The notes under the pieces are model-generated. The model did not search any database and was not told where the DNA came from. It saw only the letters and a program-made list of their open reading frames with translations. Shown here one piece after another: positions 7,964 to 16,093 of a stretch of 64,000 bases of DNA. Position 1 is the stretch's first letter. The number at the start of each line of letters is the position of its first letter. The stretch spans positions 1-64,000 of the forward strand of contig JAEXAI010000016.1 in NCBI GenBank assembly GCA_023394615.1, read 5' to 3'. Origin of the DNA: Actinomycetes bacterium. Lineage in GTDB: Bacteria; Actinomycetota; Coriobacteriia; Coriobacteriales; Eggerthellaceae. The position numbers and the translations under genes are program-made.

Positions 7964-9493
7964 CTAATTTCTGCAGAAGTGCACTTTCGCAGATTTCATT
8001 TTTATGTAGAAGGACTTGGATTTCGTGACCCCTAGCTTATCCTGGAACATTAGATCGGAGATGTAATTCCTAGCATAAAGCTCATAGAGCATGATCCACG
8101 AGCTTGAATGTCTCGATAACGCATCAATTTGCTCATTATCGAGAAACCCTTTTTCTAAAAGCAGCAGCTGTGCAAGCTCATTACGGGATTCTACAACTTT
8201 CACAATCGTTGCCTTGTTGTTATTTAACAGTTTTGCCTCTGCCAACAGATAGACGAGCCAGACTACTTCGAAATCGTGCTTAAGTTTCAGGTGTTTTTCA
8301 ACCAATCCGTTTATAAGGTGCTTGTCTGCGGAATTTAACTTTAGCTTTTTGCTGTTCTGAATCAGAAGCGTGCATGCTTTTGAAAGCGACCTGCTGTCGT
8401 TCTCGATTATTGTCAGCAGGTATGATTTGTATAAGTCGTTGTCCTGCGTGCTCAAAGGCTTTTTCTCGAGATTCTTTAACAGAAATCTAATTGAGCCTTT
8501 GGTACCATTTCTTTCCATTAGTGAAAATGTGTTGAACAGGTTCATCAATTCATCAGGTTCGATATTGCTTTTATGACGCTCATTGAAGATCTTCTCCAGA
8601 TTGTCAACTATATAAAATGGGAAATTGACTATTTCCGTTTTCTGATTGTTTAACGAAAAATGATATTGCTGGAGGATATCAATGAAAATGGCTTCGACTC
8701 TGTCTTGATCATTCCCGTATAGATAAACCTCGTAATCATCTACATAACGTGAAAATGCTATTCCGTTACTGCGTAAATCGTCGTCGATACGACACAGAAT
8801 CCCTTCTATAACTATTCTTGATATTAGAGGTCCTGCCAATAATCCATTCGTTCTGTTTTGATTCTGTCCGCGCAATAGTTGATCTAGTTTTGAATACTTT
8901 TTATAGGTATTCGCATTTTTCAGTTTGCAAGAGCAGCTTTTGTTTTCGTATTCAATCTGGGCTTCTTCAAGGCCTAGCACAATTGCCGGTACCATATGCG
9001 TATAAAAACTACCGAAGCAGTTTGCGATATCAAGTTTCATAATTTTGCTGGCACCCTGCGCCCTTTTGATTTTCTCGATGGTGTTATCTATGTAATCCGA
9101 TTCTGTATGAGAATGCATGACCAAGTCATTTGCGTTTTTAGCATATGCTTGTTCCTGTTTGTATACGGTATCGTCTTTTCCCAGAATTGGAGAAAAGGAA
9201 CAACTGCCATGGCTTTTAGTAAATTCGATCAATTCGTCGAAAACATTGTTATCTCGCATAAAGTAATAGAGTGCTAAGTAGGAAGAGATTTCAGGAACAT
9301 AAATATTGCGTCGGCCACCAACGGAATCGAATCTTGACATGGTATAGCAATAGGGGTTTATGAAATCACCCTTTGACGCCGGCGCACCGATTTGCAATAG
9401 TTTTTCATCAATACTGAAACATGGGGGTAGATACTCTGAGAAAAATCCATTCAGTGCGATTTCTTTCCCGATGGTATTATAATCTCGAGTCAT
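7964..9493 (-). CDS. Abi/UG-class reverse transcriptase, copy 2
   Basis: A 509-residue paralogue of the protein at 836-2365, collinear over its whole length, with the same N-terminal G-F-F-S-E-Y-L-P-P-C-F, motif A K-L-D-I-A-N-C-F-G-S-F-Y, motif B N-G-L-L-A-G-P and motif C R-Y-V-D-D-Y. Catalytic residues are intact in both, and most differences are conservative, which points to retained function after duplication. The ATG has AAAGGG eight bases upstream. Homology extends about 75 bases upstream but stops at the stop codon. The N-terminal half carries the polymerase; the C-terminal part (from about 330) is all-helical. No accessory domain is fused. Likely a defence RT; the subclass is unassigned. 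Confidence 0.85.
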   Translation of the reverse strand: MTRDYNTIGKEIALNGFFSEYLPPCFSIDEKLLQIGAPASKGDFINPYCYTMSRFDSVGGRRNIYVPEISSYLALYYFMRDNNVFDELIEFTKSHGSCSFSPILGKDDTVYKQEQAYAKNANDLVMHSHTESDYIDNTIEKIKRAQGASKIMKLDIANCFGSFYTHMVPAIVLGLEEAQIEYENKSCSCKLKNANTYKKYSKLDQLLRGQNQNRTNGLLAGPLISRIVIEGILCRIDDDLRSNGIAFSRYVDDYEVYLYGNDQDRVEAIFIDILQQYHFSLNNQKTEIVNFPFYIVDNLEKIFNERHKSNIEPDELMNLFNTFSLMERNGTKGSIRFLLKNLEKKPLSTQDNDLYKSYLLTIIENDSRSLSKACTLLIQNSKKLKLNSADKHLINGLVEKHLKLKHDFEVVWLVYLLAEAKLLNNNKATIVKVVESRNELAQLLLLEKGFLDNEQIDALSRHSSSWIMLYELYARNYISDLMFQDKLGVTKSKSFYIKMKSAKVHFCRN

Positions 9494-9523
9494 GATTAAA
9501 CCCTTTCTTAGGAACGATGCATC

Positions 9524-9781
9524 CTATTGTAAGTAATTCCTTGTGCAGTATTGTCTCTGATACTTATAGGCTGGAACACAATTTACGATATTGTTCTGAC
9601 TATCATCATAGTAGAGTCTAACTTTGTTGAAGGATTGAGAATCATCGACCTCTCTGCGTGCAAGTAAATAGTCAGACAAATCTCGCCAATCTGAATAGTA
9701 AGGTCATTTGGTACTGCCATTCACATAAAACAATACCGCCGACAAGACGAAAATATTACCCTTATGCGCTAGAACAACCCG
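9524..9781 (-). pseudogene. Degraded small membrane-protein gene upstream of RT copy 2
   Basis: One minus-strand frame reads as protein for 85 codons, broken by TGA at 9704-9706: a hydrophobic stretch (N-I-F-V-L-S-A-V-L-F-Y-V), then D-W-R-D-L-S-D-Y-L-L, K-V-R-L-Y-Y-D-D and a Tyr/Gln-rich end terminating at TAG 9524-9526. The last 16 codons and the stop are conserved before RT copy 1. A membrane segment followed by a short Tyr-rich helical tail, placed directly upstream of an RT, would fit a SLATT-type effector, a family known to accompany some RTs, but no diagnostic motif proves it. It could be a chance open frame within a conserved leader. Confidence 0.3.
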
Positions 9782-10282
9782 TCACTCTCAGAATTGATTA
9801 TTGATTATTGAGTAGCATGAGCACCAACCGTTTCACGCTTTGGGTACCGGTGCTCACGCTGTTTCCGTATCACTCGTTTCGCGGTTTGCGTATCATTTTC
9901 TACTCGCAAGCAACTATCGAACGTTGATATCAACCTGATCGATGCGTGTTAAAACCACCGTGCAGGAAAAGTGTCTGACTTTTCGCATACCACCTGAGAA
10001 AGCTATCGGAGTTTTTCTCGATCTGCAGCCATTAAGCGGCGAAATCGCGCAGAACCGAATCGGGCATGCGGTCTTATCGAAGCGCCTTCCTGACGTATTT
10101 CAATTCCATCACGTCATCAAATGTGTATTGTTACATAAATATTTGGGATCGATGTAACTATGCTCGCACTTTAAAACGCCCTCGCCTGTGTCGACATGCA
10201 ATGTCGTATAGCTGGTTTTCTTGGGACCCATTCGAGGCCTACCGCAAGATCGTCGACCCTCCAGAATCATTCAAAAAGAACA
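9782..10282. other. Intergenic stretch, no supported gene
   Basis: A 71-codon frame at 9942-10157 and an overlapping one at 10066-10314 have neither good ribosome-binding sites nor recognisable motifs. I see nothing else here that I can support. Confidence 0.35.
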
Positions 10283-10310
10283 TTCACGCAGGAATGAAAT
10301 GTGTTACAAT
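10283..10310 (+). promoter_or_regulatory. Candidate relBE promoter and operator
   Basis: TACAAT (10305-10310) is a good -10, 16 bases from a weak TTCACG -35. The -10 lies in a small palindrome (TACA-A-TGTA) inside a larger AATGT...ACATT dyad, where autorepression by the RelB-RelE complex would be expected. Confidence 0.45.
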
Positions 10311-10340
10311 GTAGTACATTCGATAGGGGAGGAGACGAAA

Positions 10341-10565
10341 ATGGCTAGTTCAACAATGACATTTCGCGTGAATGATGCTGAAAAAGCTTTGATAAACGAC
10401 TACGCTACCGCATTCGGCATGTCGGCGTCTGAGTTCGTGCGCACTTCAACTCTCGATCGTATTGAAAATGAACTTGATTTGAAGGCTTGGAAATCAGCAA
10501 AAGCAGAGTTTGATGCCGATCCGGTAACGATATCAGCTGATGAGATTGCAAGAAAGTACCTGTAG
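10341..10565 (+). CDS. relB: RelB-type antitoxin (DUF6290/RHH)
   Basis: A 74-residue protein with an N-terminal ribbon-helix-helix (S-S-T-M-T-F-R-V, then M-S-A-S-E-F-V-R) that binds the operator as a dimer, and an acidic C-terminal tail (D-P-V-T-I-S-A-D-E-I-A-R-K-Y) that would wrap and neutralise RelE. GGGGAGGAG lies about eight bases before the ATG. Its stop codon (10563-10565) is one base before the GTG of the toxin gene. Both genes look intact, unlike the YafQ fragment at 5.8 kb. Confidence 0.85.
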   Translation: MASSTMTFRVNDAEKALINDYATAFGMSASEFVRTSTLDRIENELDLKAWKSAKAEFDADPVTISADEIARKYL

Positions 10566-10566
10566 A

Positions 10567-10830
10567 GTGTGGTCCTTGCAATTTTCCAAAAAGGCCGACA
10601 AGCAGCTATCCAAAATGGATGCAGGGGTCAGACGCATAGTCGTTGCTTGGCTTCTGAAGTACGTTGACGGGTGCGATGACCCGAGGGCTCATGGCAAAGG
10701 GCTTACGGCCAATAAATCGGGTGAGTGGCGCTACCGTGTCGGCGATTATCGTATTCTTTGCGAGATTCGCGACCAAGACCTTGTTGTGCTCGCTATCGAG
10801 ATCGGCCATAGACGAGAAGTCTACAAATAG
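10567..10830 (+). CDS. relE: RelE-type mRNA interferase toxin
   Basis: An 87-residue RelE/ParE-superfamily toxin that would cut mRNA in the ribosomal A site. The start GTG 10567 gives the usual opening W-S-L-Q-F-S-K-K-A-D-K-Q-L; an in-frame ATG at 10540 lies inside relB and would add nine atypical residues. Later motifs are typical: H-G-K-G-L, G-E-W-R-Y-R-V-G-D-Y-R-I-L and I-E-I-G-H-R-R-E-V-Y-K, with basic residues and the terminal Arg/Tyr used in RNA cleavage. The length is normal for the family. Confidence 0.88.
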   Translation: MWSLQFSKKADKQLSKMDAGVRRIVVAWLLKYVDGCDDPRAHGKGLTANKSGEWRYRVGDYRILCEIRDQDLVVLAIEIGHRREVYK

Positions 10831-10972
10831 GTTCTCGTGCGCAAGTTCAAAAAGTGCCATTCTCACCATTCCAGCAGCTTGCAAAGCTCTTTCAAACTTG
10901 ATAGGGTAGGGTCATGTTGTTTCATCCCATTTAGTGCAAGATTCATTTACAGCGACCGATTGGAGAATCGAA

Positions 10973-12190
10973 ATGGAACCACAGATGGACTACCACCCTC
11001 CGCACCATCGTTTGAAACACGCAGCCGCACAAGCTTTGTATGATCGAAGCGCCCTCCCACAGCATGAGAGGGCGCTTTTTCATGTGGTTGTACATACAAC
11101 GTTTGCTCTGATTGCGTGCGCTCTCATTTCTTTAGTGCTTTTACTACCCGACGCCGCCTTTGCAGATCAACCATCTGATGCATCTACCATCACTATTTGT
11201 AAAGTGTCTGACCAGTCGGCCAATCTTCTCTCCAATGCGCATATGAGTTTAGCTGGCGACTTCATCGAGGGGGAAGAGCAGGTAGATTTCCTTACACGCA
11301 CCACCTTGCCGAATTCGTCTCGTAACGGATTTTTTGAATCTGACATACTTAAGCTTGGAGGCATTTATCTGCTCACTGAGACCCTAGCGCCCACAGGATA
11401 TATCATCTCCCCGTTTTCGAACACATTTCCTGATTGCAATCTGCGCAATGGCGCCCTGGTTTTGCAGCTCGATGATTCAGGCTCTCTGATGTATGAAACC
11501 ACTTCCGGCTCATGGGCTCAGATACAGAAAAACACAGTCTATGTGAAAGATGCCCCGACTCGTTTGAGCATAGATGTGGTGGATGAAACGGGCCTGTCCG
11601 TATCGGGGGCAGTTTTTAGCATTACGCCAGCTGATGGGTCGTATTTCGCAGATAGCTCAACTGAAGCTCTATCGTATATCGCTGACGGCCTAAGTGCTAT
11701 CGAGGGCAAACTGGTATGTGAGAGCGTAGTCAGGCAGGACATATACCAGATTGAGCAGACTCAGACAGCAGAAGGTTACGACGTGGCAAAACCCTTCACC
11801 ATAGCCGTGCAAAACGATGGCACTATCCGTTTAATCGATGAGTCGGCAACCGGCTATGTGGAAATAGGACAGCAGGGCAGCGTCACTGTTTTGAACAAGG
11901 CAATACCGGTAGTAGATGAAACGCCGGAAAGCAGTGATACCACGCAGCCGCAAACGCCTGATGCAGAAGTAGATACTGCCACATCGGGCGATAATGCGGC
12001 TGCTGCAGACAAGCCAGCAAGCCATCCGGAAAACGCCGGTCAAAATGCCAAGGTCGCTGCTACTATATCGCCGAGAGCGGGTGATTTTTTGCCGACGGTC
12101 GTAGCCATCATTTTGGTATCCGCAGTATCTGTGCTTCTGCTTGCAAGGCATAGCATTGCGCGAGATACGCATAACGGCTGCAAGCGTTAG
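10973..12190 (+). CDS. SpaA/prealbumin-like cell-surface protein with sorting signal
   Basis: A 405-residue exported protein. A hydrophobic signal (F-A-L-I-A-C-A-L-I-S-L-V-L-L-L) ends with a likely A-F-A cleavage site at about residue 63. Two SpaA-type (prealbumin-like) beta domains follow, recognisable by G-I-Y-L-L-T-E-T-L-A-P-T-G-Y and by L-S-I-D-V-V-D-E-T-G with I-Y-Q-I-E-Q-T-Q-T-A-E-G-Y. Then come a Thr/Ala/Asp-rich spacer and a C-terminal S-P-R-A-G-D, hydrophobic stretch and basic tail, a divergent sortase signal. Probably a pilin-like adhesin or anchor subunit. The ATG at 10973 has GGAG; a terminator-like hairpin lies between it and the signal peptide, so GTG 11084 is an alternative start. 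Confidence 0.7.
   Translation: MEPQMDYHPPHHRLKHAAAQALYDRSALPQHERALFHVVVHTTFALIACALISLVLLLPDAAFADQPSDASTITICKVSDQSANLLSNAHMSLAGDFIEGEEQVDFLTRTTLPNSSRNGFFESDILKLGGIYLLTETLAPTGYIISPFSNTFPDCNLRNGALVLQLDDSGSLMYETTSGSWAQIQKNTVYVKDAPTRLSIDVVDETGLSVSGAVFSITPADGSYFADSSTEALSYIADGLSAIEGKLVCESVVRQDIYQIEQTQTAEGYDVAKPFTIAVQNDGTIRLIDESATGYVEIGQQGSVTVLNKAIPVVDETPESSDTTQPQTPDAEVDTATSGDNAAAADKPASHPENAGQNAKVAATISPRAGDFLPTVVAIILVSAVSVLLLARHSIARDTHNGCKR
11048..11080 (+). terminator. Intrinsic-terminator hairpin inside the 5' coding region
   Basis: AGCGCCCTC (11048-11056) pairs perfectly with GAGGGCGCT (11068-11076), 11-base loop, followed by a T run. It would end relBE transcription, but it falls within the first 37 codons of the surface-protein frame if that gene starts at 10973. 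Confidence 0.75.
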
Positions 12191-12198
12191 CCACTCGG

Positions 12199-13622
12199 CT
12201 ACTGTGCACCATCTTTCCTGAGCACTGCGCCAAACGTTTTCAAGATGATCTTTAAATCCGTTGTGAGACTTTGAGTGCGCACATATTTCAAATCCAGCTG
12301 CATCCATTCTTCAAAGCCAAGCTCACTGCGTCCGCTTACCTGTCAATAGCAGGTGATGCCCGGCTTCACTGCCAATCGCATCCATTCCCAGTCGTCGTAT
12401 TTTTCAACTTCGTCTGGTAGGGGCGGACGCGGCCCGACAATGCTCATAGAGCCTTTCAGCACATTTAAAAACTGGGGTATCTCATCGATGCTGCTTTTAC
12501 GCAGGAAACCGCCGTGCTTGATGATGCGCGGGTCATCCTTTAGTTTGAATACGGGTCCCGTTGCTTCGTTTTGGTCTTGCAGCGATTCCTTCATGCTATC
12601 CGCATTAGGTACCATTGTGCGCAGCTTGTACATGGTGAATTCTTTACCGTTTCGCCCGCAGCGTTTCTGCTTGAATATCACTGGGCCGTCTGGCGATCCT
12701 GTTTTCACCAGTATGGCGCCCAGCAGCAAAAAGGGACTGCCTATCACGAGGCCCACAATAGCTCCCAGTATGTCGAAAAAACGCTTGGCGATGCACCATC
12801 CTGGGTTGGAATTCGGGCTGAAGCGCAACGTGAACATACGCAAGTCGTCAATGACTTCATCATTGAGCGAGCTCGGATAGAAATCGCCGAACTCAGGGAT
12901 CACCGACGCGCGGATACCGTACTTGCTTGACATGGCGATGATGCGACCGTGGGAATCGTATTTCTGCGCTTCTATGCCCACCACTACTTCGTCGGCCAAT
13001 CCGGTTTCTATGGTCTTGTTGAAGGCTTCAGCACCGCCCAAGTATCCACTGATATTCGGGTTTGGCTTTTCCGCTACATAGCCTACATAGGTAAAGCCAT
13101 AATAGGCGCATCTATCGCGGCCAACGGTCTCCTCAAAGAATTGCTGCGCTACTCATTGCTTCCTACCAGCAGCAGCTTGTGCAGGCCCACGCCGCGTGCA
13201 TGATAGCAGTTGATAATGCGACGCCAGATATAGCGCTCGAGGCTTATCAGCAGGCACGACACCCCAAATGCAAAAATCAGCATCGAGCGTGAAATATAGT
13301 CCATATGCATCAGAAACAGACTTGCAAATACTATTATCAATACGATGAAGTTTGCGAGAAAGATTCGCTCCACTTCGCGTGAAAACGGCCTGAAACGTCG
13401 GGACGAATACAGGTTGCATAGCATGTACACCACAACGGTGGACAGGCTGGCAACCAGCAGATAGGTTATAACGTGGTTGAAAATAATCGGTGGGGCGCCT
13501 TCTGGTATCTTGAGCAGCAATGAGAGCAAGCACGCGAAAAGTACCATTGCAACATCACACAAACAGGTGACCACCCATAGTCCGTTATTCAATTTTCTGT
13601 AAGCGTTTTCCGCAAAGCCCAA
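12199..13622 (-). pseudogene. Undecaprenyl-phosphate sugar phosphotransferase, two lesions
   Basis: A WcaJ/polyprenyl glycosylphosphotransferase that would load the first sugar phosphate onto the lipid carrier for a surface polysaccharide. The N-terminal part (13151-13622) has four membrane helices and ends V-G-S-N-E. After a one-base loss near 13150 the correct frame resumes (A-Q-Q-F-F-E-E-T-V-G-R) and continues through the catalytic domain: K-R-F-F-D-I-L-G-A, F-K-Q-K-R-C-G, Y-K-L-R-T-M, S-I-D-E-I-P-Q-F-L-N-V and S-I-V-G-P-R-P. A TGA at 12343-12345 replaces the Trp of G-I-T-x-Y-W-Q-V, after which the frame continues normally (S-G-R-S-E-L-G-F-E-E-W) to the true stop at 12199. Both lesions are single events in otherwise intact sequence, so inactivation is recent, or they are sequencing errors. 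Confidence 0.9.
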
Positions 13623-13817
13623 TTTTGTTGCCCCTTCACCGCAAAGTCATCCACTACGATGCAGTGTAATTTGTCCCGTTTATTTACAACGAGACATAAT
13701 ACTATGAGTTTCATTGCCCAGATGGCAGAATATGTCACCAATACCAAAACCGTACCCAACGGCACGGCACATTTGGCGAGTATTTCACCTGGAAGTACTC
13801 TATATTCACAGACATAT

Positions 13818-13845
13818 GCAATCTTCAATAAGATTTGAAGATTGC
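13818..13845. repeat. Perfect 11-bp hairpin
   Basis: GCAATCTTCAA and TTGAAGATTGC are perfectly complementary with a six-base loop, upstream of the phosphotransferase pseudogene. There is no T run, so its role is unclear. Confidence 0.55.
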
Positions 13846-13921
13846 AAGGTGTACTGCCAGACGGTCACATTCACGAGATGAAGGATGCCGAGGTGTTATC
13901 CTCTATAGTCTTATTTAATAA

Positions 13922-13963
13922 CGAACAAATGTTCTTGTTTTCATATCCATCTGCTAGTACAAT
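13922..13963 (+). promoter_or_regulatory. TcmP-operon promoter with LexA-like box
   Basis: TTGTTT (13935-13940), a 17-base spacer and TACAAT (13958-13963) form a good vegetative promoter 32 bases before the ATG. CGAACAAATGTTCT (13922-13935) matches the Gram-positive/actinobacterial LexA box (CGAAC-N4-GTTC) and ends at the first base of the -35. Equivalent boxes sit at lexA and recA in this window, so repression by LexA is likely. Confidence 0.65.
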
Positions 13964-13995
13964 GAAATAAAAACAATTTGGGATAGGTGATAGCA

Positions 13996-15200
13996 ATGTC
14001 GAAAAACAATTCAGGTTTTTACAAAAAGAAATCTGAATGGGCAATCGTTAAAGATGAACTGCTCGGGTGCTATTTGACCCCCTATCTAAATAAGATATAT
14101 AACACAAATCGGCCTTTACTTATGTTGATTGTTTTGCGGGAAAAGGACGCTTCGATGATGGCAAGGATGGATCACCTGTCATTGCGTGCAAATGCATAGA
14201 GGAATCTTTAGCAAAAACAAAAATCGAAAACCCTTGTGTGCATGCCTTATTCATTGACAAAGTTTATTCATCTGAATTGATGGAAAACTTAGCAGGGTAT
14301 AGATTCGCAGAGGCTAGAAAAGGAACATATGAAGAGCTATCAGCGGATTTAAAGGTGCATAACAATCAAAGAACGAATTTATTCCTTTATATCGATCCTT
14401 TTGGTATCAAATCGCTAGACTTAAGCTTATTTCATGAGGTAGTTTCACTGAATTCAACCGTGGAATTCCTTTTGAATTTTAATTCGTTTGGTTTTTTCCG
14501 AAATGCCTGCAAGGCGTATGGAGTTGATTATTCTGATGTCGAACCGTTTACTGAAGTTGAAGAACGCGAAATAGAAGACGACGATACACCTAATGAAACA
14601 ATCGAAAAGCTCAATCGAGTTGCTGGAGGAATATATTGGCAAGACATTGTGCAAGAATACCGTGCTGAAAGGATTAATGGATATAGGGCCGAGCAAATCC
14701 TGAGCGAGAAGATGTGCATTCAACTTCGTAAATCCTACCAATATGTTCTTAATGTTCCCGTAAGAATAAAGAAAGGCAATAGACCGAAGTATCGTATGGT
14801 GTTTGGCTCCAACCATGTCGACGGGTGCTTGTTGATGTATGACAATATGCAAAAAAGAATGGAGCAAATGCATCTTATTCAAGAAAAGGGTCAGTCCAAT
14901 CTTTTTGACTTAGACTCCGAAGATAGCTATATTGACCCATGCGAAGTCGAAACTCTGTTGATGGATGCTATTCGAAGCTGTACTGATTGGTTACCGATAA
15001 AAGAGCTTTTGGCGAGGTATGTAATCTCTACGGGCATAACGTTGCCACTGACGCGGCTCTACAATTTCATGCGTTCGTTTGAGAAAAGGGGCCTTATAGA
15101 TGTCATGCGAGAACCTCAAACTACCAATAATGACATGCCGAGCAATTTCATGCAGCCCGGAAAAGGCAAGAAAGTATATATAAGGTGTTCAAATGCCTAA
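13996..15200 (+). pseudogene. tcmP: TcmP (three-Cys-motif partner) with one frameshift
   Basis: The gene starts at ATG 13996 and reads W-A-I-V-K-D-E-L-L-x-x-Y-L-T-P-Y-L-N-K-I, the TcmP N-terminus. At about 14127 one base is missing: the next frame gives the expected Y-V-D-C-F-A-G-K-G-R-F-D-D-G-K-D-G-S-P-V and runs on to 15200. Without the shift the product would be about 400 residues with a Rossmann-like N-terminus and a winged-helix-like C-terminus. The partner gene overlaps its end by eight bases and looks intact. TcmP function is unknown; it is found next to three-Cys radical-SAM-like proteins. A real frameshift, programmed slippage or a sequencing error are all possible. Confidence 0.85.
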
Positions 15201-16041
15201 TTCTGTATCGCGTATCGAGCGCAAATCCATGTTGTACAAAACGAAAGTCGAATATGGTGATTACACCATGAATCACGTACTGGGCTGTTCGCACGGTTGC
15301 AAGTACCCTTGCTATGCGTTTCTGATGGCTAAGCGATTTGGCAAAGTTAAGACATATGAGGAATGGTGCAATCCTGTACTTGTTTCGAATACGCTTGAAT
15401 TGCTCGATAAGGAGATTCCACGCCTGAAGGACAAAATTAAGAACGTTCAGCTATGTTTCACAACAGATTCCTTCATGTATGGCTATGATGATGTGTGCAA
15501 GATGTCCCTTGCCTCAATCAAGCGTCTAAACCAAGACGACATTCCTTGTATAGTGCTTAGTAAGGGAGAGCTTCCATATAAGCTTGCTTCGTTTTCGAAG
15601 AAAAATGTCTATGGAATTACCCTTGTATCTTTAGATGAGGGCTATCGTGAAAATTACGAACCAGGGTCGGCCCCTTATGAAGTGCGCATAAGCGCTTTAG
15701 AAGCATTGCATGCTGCCGGGTGCAGAACATGGGTAAGTATGGAGCCGTATCCTACACCCAATTTGATTGAGCAGAGTCTGCATAATATCCTCGAGCGAGT
15801 GTCTTTCGCCGACAGGATTATCTTCGGACGCACGAACTACAATAAGACCGTTTCAAGCTATCCTAGAGTTAAGTCTTGGTATAACGATCAGGCGACTCAG
15901 GTTATAGCGTTTTGCAAGAGCAAGGGTATAGACTATTACATCAAGAAGGGCACTATGAGTGACGGACTCAGCAAATGCGATGGTCGTGATTGGGAAGCTT
16001 TATTGGACGTTTTTGAAGATAAACGAATGTCTGTCGGATAG
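15193..16041 (+). CDS. Three-Cys-motif radical-SAM-like protein (TcmP partner)
   Basis: A 282-residue protein whose N-terminus has G-C-S-H-G-C-K-Y-P-C-Y-A, a CxxxCxxxC cluster that would bind a 4Fe-4S centre. Later blocks (F-T-T-D-S-F-M-Y-G, I-V-L-S-K-G, S-L-D-E-G-Y, W-V-S-M-E-P-Y-P-T-P) are typical of the radical-SAM relatives grouped with DUF5131/phage Gp37-Gp68. Its start overlaps the tcmP 3' end by eight bases, so the two genes are translationally coupled and share the LexA-boxed promoter. The substrate is unknown. The frame is undamaged although its partner is frameshifted. Confidence 0.8.
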   Translation: MPNSVSRIERKSMLYKTKVEYGDYTMNHVLGCSHGCKYPCYAFLMAKRFGKVKTYEEWCNPVLVSNTLELLDKEIPRLKDKIKNVQLCFTTDSFMYGYDDVCKMSLASIKRLNQDDIPCIVLSKGELPYKLASFSKKNVYGITLVSLDEGYRENYEPGSAPYEVRISALEALHAAGCRTWVSMEPYPTPNLIEQSLHNILERVSFADRIIFGRTNYNKTVSSYPRVKSWYNDQATQVIAFCKSKGIDYYIKKGTMSDGLSKCDGRDWEALLDVFEDKRMSVG

Positions 16042-16093
16042 CTGAATGTGCGGCAGAGAGATCTTCTCCAGTAGAATATCGACAGCCTTGCTG

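Noticed and set aside
836..9493. Group II intron or retron origin of the RT genes
   Set aside because: No maturase X or endonuclease domain, no intron domain V-like structure near the 3' ends, and no recognisable msr/msd inverted repeats; the N- and C-terminal blocks fit Abi/UG-type enzymes better.
9942..10157. 71-codon open frame on the plus strand
   Set aside because: No convincing ribosome-binding site, no motif, and overlap with another equally weak frame.
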